The notes beneath the pieces were generated by a model. That model searched no databases. It was not told where the DNA came from and was given only the letters and a program-made list of their open reading frames with translations. The translations under genes were made by a program, and so were the position numbers. Shown here piece after piece: positions 34,450 to 43,796 of a stretch of DNA of 64,000 nucleotides (positions within the stretch are counted from its first letter, which is position 1; each line of letters starts with the position of its first letter). The stretch lies in NCBI GenBank assembly GCA_019119685.1, contig DWWN01000047.1:1-64000 (forward strand), in the 5' to 3' direction. Source of the DNA: Candidatus Faecalibacterium faecigallinarum (GTDB taxonomy: Bacteria; Bacillota; Clostridia; Oscillospirales; Ruminococcaceae).

Positions 34450-35121
34450 ATGTCCAAAACCTATCTCATCACCGGCGCGACCTCGCCGCTGGGGCTGGCC
34501 TTGATGGGCCGGCTGCTGCCCGCCCTGGAGGAGGGCGACCTGATCCTGGCCCAGGGCTGCGGCGACCTTGCCCGGCTGGCCGGGCTGTGCCAGGCCAGGC
34601 CCGGCTTCATCCGCCCTTACGATGCGGATTTCACCCAGCCGCTGGCGGTCCGCGCCTTCCTCAGCGACCTGACCGACACCTACCCCACCCCCACCCACCT
34701 GGTCCATCTGGCCGGGCTGCGCCCCATCGAAGCGCCTTACGCCCACTTTGACGAGGAGCGCTTTGTCCAGGAGCGGGCCGTCACGCTGGACAGCGCCCTG
34801 GTGCTGTGCAAGGCCATCCTGCCCAAAATGGCCCAGGCGGGCTTTGGCCGGGTGGTCTTTCTGGACAGCCGGGCCTCCACCCGCGCCGTCTCGGCCAACA
34901 TCCTGCAGGGCGCTTTGAACGGGCTGGCCCTTTCCCTGGCCGCCGAGTACGCTTCCGCCGGCGTCACCGTCAACTGCATCGCCCCCGGCCCGATGGCCTC
35001 CGATGCCGAGGCGGACGCCGCCGCCTTCACCCCCGACCGGGCCGCCGCCCTGCTCGGCTTTTTGCTCAGCGAGGACGCCGGCCCCCTCACCGGCGCCACC
35101 CTGCCGGCAGGTCTGTTCTGA
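34450..35121 (+). CDS. Short-chain dehydrogenase-like protein lacking the YxxxK dyad
   Basis: This is a 223-residue Rossmann-fold SDR. The cofactor motif reads TGATSPLG, and the late motif VTVNCIAPGPM is typical of the family. In a by-eye alignment to FabG, the catalytic Tyr falls on Ala and the Lys on Gln (SANILQGALNGL), so ordinary dehydrogenase chemistry is unlikely. It may be a NAD(P)-binding sensor or a scaffold. GGAGG lies before ATG 34450. It has a strong own promoter, and its 3' end abuts repeat copy A. Confidence 0.75.
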   Translation: MSKTYLITGATSPLGLALMGRLLPALEEGDLILAQGCGDLARLAGLCQARPGFIRPYDADFTQPLAVRAFLSDLTDTYPTPTHLVHLAGLRPIEAPYAHFDEERFVQERAVTLDSALVLCKAILPKMAQAGFGRVVFLDSRASTRAVSANILQGALNGLALSLAAEYASAGVTVNCIAPGPMASDAEADAAAFTPDRAAALLGFLLSEDAGPLTGATLPAGLF

Positions 35122-35126
35122 GATCC

Positions 35127-35417
35127 TTTAGGGGGAACCCATTTCTGCGCGCAGTCGCGCGGCAGAAATTCCTTCCCCCTAACTCTCTTGCGCTTAGCCG
35201 GTTTTCGCGGCGCGCGAGCGCTTGCGAAAATCGGAGCGCTGCGCCAGCGGCGGCTCGCTGTTTCGTCCACTGGACGCGCTTCACCGCCGCTGCCCCTGGG
35301 GACAAAATTTGGCGCTGACCCGCGCACTCGCCGCAAAGCGGCTCGCACACTCTCAGCGCCAAATTTCCCTGGTTGTGTCCCGGCCGTACGCGCATGTCGT
35401 CCGGCCGGGACGTTTTG
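35127..35417 (+). repeat. Hairpin-rich ~290-bp repeat element, copy A
   Basis: The element folds by eye into five successive hairpins: 35128-35182, 35198-35234, 35245-35292, 35305-35366 and 35377-35411. Copy B at 35715-36006 is the same sequence inverted. The first 170 bases are nearly identical between copies. In the last two hairpins the copies differ, yet both arms change together so that pairing holds. It starts 5 bases after the SDR stop codon. Open frames inside it have no ribosome site and are not treated as genes. Confidence 0.88.
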
Positions 35418-35423
35418 CAATGT

Positions 35424-35540
35424 TCACCCATTTAATTCTTCCATGGCTTCGCGGACGGTGTCGGCAGAGAAGAGGAATGCCCCGCCCCTGCTGTACACTT
35501 CCACATGGCCGCCAACGTACCGGATCTCATAGTCACTCAT
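35424..35540 (-). CDS. 38-residue hypothetical protein between the two repeats
   Basis: An ATG at 35540 with GAGAGGAG about 10 bases upstream opens a frame ending in TGA at 35424. The product is 38 residues, acidic, starting MSDYEIRYVGGHVEVYSRGG and ending REAMEELNG. The first half looks like a small beta-hairpin and the end like a helix. It is not recognised as a known family. Upstream on the minus strand lies an 8-bp inverted repeat (ATAGGATA / TATCCTAT, about 35609-35634) that could be an operator. Too short for most gene finders, so it may be missing from annotations. Confidence 0.6.
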   Translation of the reverse strand: MSDYEIRYVGGHVEVYSRGGAFLFSADTVREAMEELNG

Positions 35541-35714
35541 GCTCTGCCGCTCCTCTCTGTCTTGTCTGCGGGAAGGGGTCCTTCCCCTTCCCTCTGTAGA
35601 TAGGATAGCAGAAACAATATCCTATAATTTGTACTTTGAAAAGTTTTTTGCAGTTTTTGCGCAAAAAATTCGCCCCCGCCAGGGCGGGAGCGAAAAGAGA
35701 TCCGTTCAGACTGT

Positions 35715-36006
35715 TAAAAAAGTCCCGTCCAGCCGACATGTGCGGATGGACGGGACACCGACAGGGAAATTCAGCGCCGAGAGTGTGCGAGCCGCCTTTG
35801 CGGCGAGTGCGCGGTTCGGCGATGAATTTTGTTCCCAGGGGCAGCGGCGGTGAAGCGCGTCCAGTGGACGAAACAGCGAGCCGCCGCTGGCGCAGCGCTC
35901 CGATTTTCGCAAGCGCTCGCGCGCCGCGAAAACCGGCTAAGCGCAAGAGAGTTAGGGGGAGGAATTTCTGCCGCGCGGCTGCGCGCAGAAATGGGTCCCC
36001 CCTAAA
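35715..36006 (-). repeat. Hairpin-rich ~290-bp repeat element, copy B (inverted)
   Basis: This is the reverse complement of copy A. Its terminal hairpin (arms 35722-35731 and 35747-35756) reads GTCCCGTCCA / TGGACGGGAC where copy A has GTCCCGGCCG / CGGCCGGGAC. The next stem (arms 35767-35780 and 35816-35829) also shows paired changes. On the minus strand the terminal hairpin is followed by six T residues, so it could end transcription coming from the right. The other end (35952-36005) is the GGGGG/CCCCC hairpin. Confidence 0.88.
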
Positions 36007-36025
36007 GCGTGTCGGCAGACACGCT
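36006..36025 (-). terminator. Hairpin after the CBS gene, abutting repeat copy B
   Basis: AGCGTGTC (36006-36013) pairs with GACACGCT (36018-36025). On the minus strand the T-run is cut to TTT, which is also the edge of copy B, as if the repeat had entered the terminator tail. Confidence 0.6.
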
Positions 36026-36027
36026 AT

Positions 36028-36492
36028 TTAGTTTTGGGCTGCGGCCAGGACGGGGGCGCTGTTCTGGGCGCGGCGGCTGCCCGCCTCTGCCCGGCGGGAC
36101 TTGTCGTAGCAGTATTTGATGATGGCCTGCCGCCGGACGATGCCGATGAACACGCCCCGGTCGTCCACCACCGGGACAAAGTTCTGGTTCATGGCCGCTT
36201 CCACCAGCTGGTCCATGCTGGTGTTGACGGTGACGGGCAGGTAATCCCGCTTGCGCTCAAAGCTGCGGATGGGGATGTCCTCGGCCCCTTCGATGTCCAG
36301 GCCGTGGTACCGCTTGAGGCCCCAGAGGATGTCCCCCTCTGTCAGGGTGCCCACATACTCCCCCTTCCGGTTCAGGATGGAGATGGAGGCATAGCGGTTG
36401 TTCTCCCACTTTTCGAGGGTCTGCCGGAGGGTGAAGTCGTCATAGACATACATCAGATCCTGCTTGGGAGAGAGGAAAAACAAAATGTTCAT
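36028..36492 (-). CDS. CBS-domain pair protein
   Basis: This is a 154-residue protein made of two CBS motifs (about residues 8-65 and 80-135) forming one Bateman module, with no other domain. Such modules bind adenine nucleotides and report energy or c-di-AMP state, usually to a partner enzyme. The second motif contains VPVVDDRGVFIGIVRR, the typical pattern. The tail is Ala/Arg-rich. GGAG precedes ATG 36492. No partner gene is evident next to it. Confidence 0.85.
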   Translation of the reverse strand: MNILFFLSPKQDLMYVYDDFTLRQTLEKWENNRYASISILNRKGEYVGTLTEGDILWGLKRYHGLDIEGAEDIPIRSFERKRDYLPVTVNTSMDQLVEAAMNQNFVPVVDDRGVFIGIVRRQAIIKYCYDKSRRAEAGSRRAQNSAPVLAAAQN

Positions 36493-36511
36493 ATACTCAA
36501 GAGCTCCTGCT

Positions 36512-36598
36512 TTATGTGATTTGCCGCAATCTGTCCGGGTCGGGCTGCTGTTGGGTCTGCGGCGGTGGCCGCAGGGTTTTCACATCCATGATGTCCAT
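36512..36598 (-). CDS. Possible 28-residue leader peptide before the CBS gene
   Basis: ATG 36598, with AGAAAGGGG just upstream, opens a 28-codon frame ending in TAA 19 bases before the CBS gene. The product is rich in Pro and Gln (RPPPQTQQQPDPD). A -10-like TAAAAT (36618-36613) preceded by TGC lies just upstream, with a poor -35. Translation could couple to the CBS gene. It may be chance. Confidence 0.35.
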   Translation of the reverse strand: MDIMDVKTLRPPPQTQQQPDPDRLRQIT

Positions 36599-36717
36599 CC
36601 CCTTTCTCTTTTATTTTAGCACTTTTGCCCAGCGAAATAAAGTTGCGCACAGTTTTTTTAGATTTTATTCACAACTCTTTTTCACGTTTTGCGAAAATCC
36701 ATCCCAAATCCATGCAC

Positions 36718-36740
36718 AAGCGGCTGTTTTGTGCTATACT
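36718..36740 (+). promoter_or_regulatory. Promoter of the binding-lipoprotein gene
   Basis: TATACT (36735-36740) preceded by TGTGC, with TGCACA 16 bases upstream as a four-of-six -35. Confidence 0.65.
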
Positions 36741-36841
36741 AAGGATAATTACTGCTTTTGCCCCGTCCGGGCTCCTGCTCCGCTACCCAGTATAGCAGGC
36801 CCCGTTGTCGGGAAAGCTCGAACGGAAGGAGTCCGGCCCCC

Positions 36842-38389
36842 ATGGTTCTGAAACATTCCCTCTGCCGGCGGGCAGCCGCGGCGGCGCTGGCCGGCCTGCT
36901 GCTGGCGGGCTGCACCCGGCCGGCGGTGCTCCAGCCCTCCTCGTCGTCCCCGTCCTCGCAGCCGGCGGCGTCCGGCTCCTCCGCGCCTGAGACGGGCAGC
37001 GGCACGTCCCAGCCCGCCCGGTTTGCCATTGCCGTCAGCGAGGGCAGCTATAACCCCTACCTGAACGCCAACACCCTCACTGAGCAGGTGGCGGGTCTGC
37101 TGTTTGAAAAGCTGGTCCGCATCTCCCCCCGCATGGAGCTGGAAATGCGCCTGGCCGACTCGGTGGTGTCCAGCGGCCTCACCGTCACCATCCGGCTGCG
37201 CAGCGGCTGCACTTTTGCAGACGGCACGCCCCTCACCGCGTCCGACGTGGCCGCCAGCCTGCTGGCCGCCAAGGCCAGCGCCCACTACAGCGGCCGGCTG
37301 GCCAACATGACCGACGCCCAGGCCCCCGACGCCAGCACCGTGGTGCTGACCCTGGCCGAACCGGACAGCCTGTTCGCCTACCTGCTGGACCTGCCCATCC
37401 TCAAGGCCGCCGAGACGGCCTCCCCCCAACCCACCCCCTGCGGGCGGTACACCTACGGCACCCAGGCGGACACCCTCACCCCCAACCCCCGGGCGCCCTT
37501 CCCCGAGGAGGGGCCCGCCACCATCTGGCTGACCCCCGTCAGCGATTACGCCGAACTGGTCAGCCAGCTGGCCATGGGGGAGATCAGCTTCTACCTGGCC
37601 GAGGAGGCCGCTTCGTCGGCGGTGGCCACCTCCGAGCGCTATTTCCGCACCAACACCCTGCTGTTCCTGGGGGTGAACGGCAGCGCCAACAACCCCCTGT
37701 GCGCCACGCCCCAGGGCCGGGGCGCCCTCAGCGCCGCCCTCTCCCGGGAGGAGCTGGCCGGCCGCTTTGCCAGCGCCAGCCCCGCCACCGGCGTGCTGAA
37801 CAGCCTCTACGAGTGCGTCCGCGGCCAGCAGGTCATCGCGGAGGGGGCCGACCCCGGCCAGCTCTCCACCCTGATGGCCGCCCTGGGCTACCACTGGGAC
37901 GAGGCGTCTGCCCTCTACTGCGGCGCGGACGGGCAGCCCGCCAGCGTCAGCATCTTGGCCTGCGGCAGCTCGGCCGACCGGGTCTATGCGGCCCGGCTTT
38001 TGCAGCAGCAGTGGGAAAAAGCCGGCATCCAGGTCACCCTCACCCTTGCCGATGACTTCGGTGCTTACCTGCAAATGGTACAGGACCGACAATTTGAACT
38101 GTACATCGGTGAAATGAAGTTGTATAATAATAATGACCTCTCCCCTTTCTGGACCGGCAGCGCCCGCTACGGCCTGGCCGTCACCCAGCAGCTGCTGGAC
38201 GCCTACGCCCTGATGCGGGCCGACAGCGCCGCCGCCCCGGACTTTGAGCGCGCCTTTGCCGGCCAGATGCCCTATATCCCCCTGTTGTGGCGGGGCGGGG
38301 TGACGGTGTCCAACCGGCGCACCAGCGGCGTTATTTCCAGCGTCAGCGACCTTTACTATTCCCTCGCCGGCCTTTCCATCGCGCAGTGA
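36842..38389 (+). CDS. ABC transporter substrate-binding lipoprotein, family 5 (OppA-like)
   Basis: This is a 515-residue lipoprotein. The signal peptide ends in LLLAGC with the lipid cysteine at residue 24, followed by a Ser/Pro/Gly linker to about residue 60 and then an SBP_bac_5 domain (VRISPRMELEMRLADSV, TFADGTPLTASDVAASL). This family binds peptides, nickel or sugars outside the cell. No permease or ATPase genes are adjacent, so it is an orphan or works with a transporter elsewhere. GGAAGGAG precedes ATG 36842. The next genes (asp23-fakA) are unrelated. Confidence 0.85.
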   Translation: MVLKHSLCRRAAAAALAGLLLAGCTRPAVLQPSSSSPSSQPAASGSSAPETGSGTSQPARFAIAVSEGSYNPYLNANTLTEQVAGLLFEKLVRISPRMELEMRLADSVVSSGLTVTIRLRSGCTFADGTPLTASDVAASLLAAKASAHYSGRLANMTDAQAPDASTVVLTLAEPDSLFAYLLDLPILKAAETASPQPTPCGRYTYGTQADTLTPNPRAPFPEEGPATIWLTPVSDYAELVSQLAMGEISFYLAEEAASSAVATSERYFRTNTLLFLGVNGSANNPLCATPQGRGALSAALSREELAGRFASASPATGVLNSLYECVRGQQVIAEGADPGQLSTLMAALGYHWDEASALYCGADGQPASVSILACGSSADRVYAARLLQQQWEKAGIQVTLTLADDFGAYLQMVQDRQFELYIGEMKLYNNNDLSPFWTGSARYGLAVTQQLLDAYALMRADSAAAPDFERAFAGQMPYIPLLWRGGVTVSNRRTSGVISSVSDLYYSLAGLSIAQ

Positions 38390-38435
38390 AGCGTAACAGC
38401 TTTTGAAAAATCTATACAAAAGGAGCAGAGCGATT

Positions 38436-38786
38436 ATGATCACTACCCATTTTCCCTTGGGCGATGTCCGCTTTTCCGCCGAATACTTTTCGACTCTGGT
38501 AGGCGAAGCCGCCAAGAACTGCTACGGCGTGGCCGCCATGGCCCCCCGCGGGGTGGCCGATGCGGTCCGCAGCCTGGTCCGCGGCGAGGACTCCTCTGAC
38601 AAGGGCGTCCGCGTCACCTCCGAGAACGGCCGCCTCGTCATCGAGATCCACATCGCTGTCGGCTATGGGCTGAACATCGCCACCGCAGCCCAGAGCATCA
38701 CCCACCGGGTGCAGGACGAAGTCGAGCGCTCGACCGGCCTGCGGGTCGCCCGGGTGGTCGTGTCGGTGGACGACGTGATCGCCTGA
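38436..38786 (+). CDS. Asp23/Gls24 family envelope stress protein
   Basis: This is a 116-residue protein with the Asp23/Gls24 pattern (YFSTLVGEAAKNCYGVAAM near the start, VRVTSENGRLVIEIHIAVGYG in the middle and a C-terminal VNV/VSVDDVI-like strand). It corresponds to YloU of Bacillus, which is regularly encoded just before fakA. Its biochemical role is not settled; envelope homeostasis is suggested. AAAGGAG precedes ATG 38436. The gap to fakA is 72 bases. Confidence 0.9.
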   Translation: MITTHFPLGDVRFSAEYFSTLVGEAAKNCYGVAAMAPRGVADAVRSLVRGEDSSDKGVRVTSENGRLVIEIHIAVGYGLNIATAAQSITHRVQDEVERSTGLRVARVVVSVDDVIA

Positions 38787-38858
38787 CCCATCCGCACCCC
38801 CGACTGAGGAACTATGATCCCCGGGCACGCCCCTGGGCAGGACAAGGAGTTAAAAACA

Positions 38859-40565
38859 ATGATTAGTGGTAAAATTCTGCGTGACGCCATCATCTCAGGC
38901 GCAAACAACATCAACAACCAGCGTTCCCGCGTGGACGAGCTGAACGTCTTTCCCGTGCCGGACGGCGACACCGGCACCAACATGGGCATGACCATCGGCG
39001 CGGCCGTCCCCGAGCTGGAAGCGCTGGCTGACGACTGCACCGTGGGCGAGGCCGCCAAGACCGCTGCCTCCGCTATGCTGCGGGGCGCGCGGGGCAACTC
39101 GGGCGTCATCACCAGCCTGCTGTTCCGCGGCTTCTCCAAGGCGCTGGAGGGCAAAAAGGAGGCCGGCGCCGAGGACCTGGTCGTCGCCCTGGAAAAGGGC
39201 GTCGAGGCCGCCTATAAAGCCGTCATGAAGCCCACCGAGGGCACCATCCTGACGGTGGCCCGCATCGCCTCGGAGGAGGCCCGCGCCAGCGGCATCGCCG
39301 ATGTGGACGAGCTGTGGGACCTGGTCCTGTCCGCCGGCCAGCGCGCCCTGGACGACACCCCCAACCTGCTGCCCGTGCTGAAAAAGGCCGGCGTGGTGGA
39401 CGCCGGGGGCCAGGGCATCCTGATCATCTTTGAGGGCATGGGCAAGGTGTTCCACGGCGAGGGCATCGTCCCCGCCGCCGGCAGCACCCAGAACAAGGCC
39501 AAGCTCTCCACCGCCAACGCAGGCCGCGGCGTCTTTACCGACGACCTGATGAAGGTGGAGGACATCAAAAACGGCTACTGCACCCAGTTCCTCATCCACA
39601 AGGAGGACGGCGCCAGCGCCGCCAAGATGCGCGCCTTTGCCGAGTCCAACGGCGACAGTGTGGTCTGCATCGAGGACGATGACGTCATCAACCTCCACGT
39701 CCACACCGCCGACCCCGGCAAGATCCTGTCCGAGGCCATCAAGTACGGCTACCTGACCAACTTCAAGATCGAAAATATGCACGAGCAGTTCCTGGCCCGC
39801 CAGAAACAGGGCAAGAGCCTGGAAAAGCAGGCCGAGGCCGAGCAGAAGCAGCGCGCCTCCGACGCCATCGCCAGCGAGTTCATCTACGCCGCCGTCGATC
39901 CCAGCCGGGACTACGGCTTTGTGGCGGTGGCCGCCGGCGAGGGCCTCAAGGCTGTCTTTACCGACCTGGCGGTGGACGCCGTCGTCTCGGGCGGCCAGAC
40001 CATGAACCCCGCCACCGAGGACATCCTGGCCGCCGTCCAGAGCGTGCCGGCCAAGACCGTCTTTGTCCTGCCCAACAACAAGAACATCATCATGGCCGCC
40101 GAGCAGGCCGAAAAGCTGGCCGACCGCCGCGTGGTGGTGCTGCCCACCCGCACCATCCCCATGGGCATCACCGCCATGCTCAACTTTGACCCCACCGCCT
40201 CGGTCGAGACCAACACCATCAACATGATGAAGGCTGCCGACAACGTCTCCACCGGCCTGATCACCTACGCCGCCCGCGACAGCGAGTACGACGGCAAGCG
40301 GATCCGCAAGGGCGAGATCATGTCCCTCGAAAACGGCAAGATCGTGGCCACCTCCAACGACCTGACCAAGGCCGCCTACCGCCTGGCCCGCAGCATGTGC
40401 AAGAAGGATTCCAGCTTTGTCACCGTCATTTCGGGCTGCGACGTCAGCGACGAGGACGCCGAGCGCACCACCGAGATCATCAAGTCCAAGTGCCCCAGCC
40501 ATGTGGAAGTCAGCCACATCCGCGGCGGCCAGCCGGTCTATTATTATATGATCAGCGTGGAGTAA
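38859..40565 (+). CDS. fakA: Fatty acid kinase ATP-binding subunit, DAK2 family
   Basis: This is a 568-residue protein. The N-terminal DhaL-type ATP domain has LNVFPVPDGDTGTNMGMT with the metal-binding aspartates, then GARGNSGVI. The C-terminal half (about residues 330-568) is the FakB-interacting EDD-like part. FakA phosphorylates fatty acids bound by FakB so that exogenous fatty acids enter phospholipids. AAGGAG lies 9 bases before ATG 38859. Gene order asp23-fakA is conserved in Firmicutes. No fakB gene is in the window. Confidence 0.92.
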   Translation: MISGKILRDAIISGANNINNQRSRVDELNVFPVPDGDTGTNMGMTIGAAVPELEALADDCTVGEAAKTAASAMLRGARGNSGVITSLLFRGFSKALEGKKEAGAEDLVVALEKGVEAAYKAVMKPTEGTILTVARIASEEARASGIADVDELWDLVLSAGQRALDDTPNLLPVLKKAGVVDAGGQGILIIFEGMGKVFHGEGIVPAAGSTQNKAKLSTANAGRGVFTDDLMKVEDIKNGYCTQFLIHKEDGASAAKMRAFAESNGDSVVCIEDDDVINLHVHTADPGKILSEAIKYGYLTNFKIENMHEQFLARQKQGKSLEKQAEAEQKQRASDAIASEFIYAAVDPSRDYGFVAVAAGEGLKAVFTDLAVDAVVSGGQTMNPATEDILAAVQSVPAKTVFVLPNNKNIIMAAEQAEKLADRRVVVLPTRTIPMGITAMLNFDPTASVETNTINMMKAADNVSTGLITYAARDSEYDGKRIRKGEIMSLENGKIVATSNDLTKAAYRLARSMCKKDSSFVTVISGCDVSDEDAERTTEIIKSKCPSHVEVSHIRGGQPVYYYMISVE

Positions 40566-40601
40566 AAAGGCGTTTGTTTCACACTTGTACGGAATTGTCC
40601 A

Positions 40602-40630
40602 TTGACAAATATCCCTCCATCCTCTATAAT
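40602..40630 (+). promoter_or_regulatory. Consensus promoter of the ATPase and its riboswitch
   Basis: TTGACA (40602-40607), 17 bases, then TATAAT (40625-40630): a full match, as expected when control acts after initiation. Confidence 0.92.
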
Positions 40631-40631
40631 G

Positions 40632-40781
40632 GAGGGCACATGAGGGAGTAATTCCGCGTGAGCGCGCGCGGCTGGCCCGTCAAGACGAATCCTTTTCCCA
40701 AAGGGTTCCGGGCAGCCTGATCGAATGGAGAATGAGACTCATGCACCGGAAGTACATCCAGTGCATGGGTCTTTTCTTTTC
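40632..40781 (+). ncRNA. yybP-ykoY (Mn2+) riboswitch
   Basis: The leader has the conserved pieces of this aptamer in order: GGGAGTAA (40644-40651), CCCGTCAAGAC (from 40676), a CCGGGCAGCCTGA segment and GAATGAGAC (40730-40738). The GAGAC strand starts a terminator hairpin (40736-40746 with 40761-40771) followed by a T-rich tract. In the known class, Mn2+ binding holds the aptamer and prevents termination, so the downstream exporter turns on at high manganese. Confidence 0.85.
40736..40780 (+). terminator. Riboswitch expression-platform terminator
   Basis: An 11-bp stem with one G-U pair, GACTCATGCAC with GTGCATGGGTC, is followed by TTTTCTTTT. Confidence 0.85.
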
Positions 40782-40851
40782 CGCATCTCGCAGCGGGAAC
40801 GCGCCCTTGCACCGTCCCCACTGTACACTGTCAGGAGGAGTAAACCAAAAC

Positions 40852-43503
<2,652 letters not shown>

Positions 43504-43542
43504 ACCGCGCTTTTTCCCGCCGCGCAGCTTTGACCATGCAAC

Positions 43543-43590
43543 AACGGGCCTGTGTTCCCCCCTTTTGGACTGGGGCGCAGGCCCGTTTTC
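43543..43590 (+). terminator. Terminator after the P-type ATPase gene
   Basis: A 10-bp stem (43543-43552 with 43578-43587) with further pairing inside, followed by TTTT. Confidence 0.88.
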
Positions 43591-43654
43591 TAAAGCGGCG
43601 ATGTGGAAACAGAAAAAATTTCAGCCAAATCTATCCAAAAAGCAAAAAAATCCC

Positions 43655-43731
43655 CTTCCCTTTTGGTTATTTCCTGCTATACTATGGGGTGTCCGGGCAA
43701 GTCAGTTTTTTGAACAAAACGTCCTGCCCGG
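43655..43731 (+). promoter_or_regulatory. Promoter and short leader hairpin of ktrBA
   Basis: TATACT (43678-43683) preceded by TGC with a weak -35 is followed by a 7-bp hairpin, CCGGGCA (43693-43699) with TGCCCGG (43725-43731), in a leader of about 105 bases. A c-di-AMP (ydaO) riboswitch was looked for because it often controls ktr genes; the leader is too short and lacks its core. Confidence 0.5.
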
Positions 43732-43796
43732 CCGGTCCCCAGTCTTAAATGGCGCGGCCTGCCCCGGCGGGCCGCAGCGGCAAGCAAGGAGATTTT

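Noticed and set aside
43504..43796. A c-di-AMP (ydaO-yuaA) riboswitch before ktrBA
   Set aside because: The transcribed leader is only about 105 bases, with one short hairpin, and none of the class's conserved blocks were seen.
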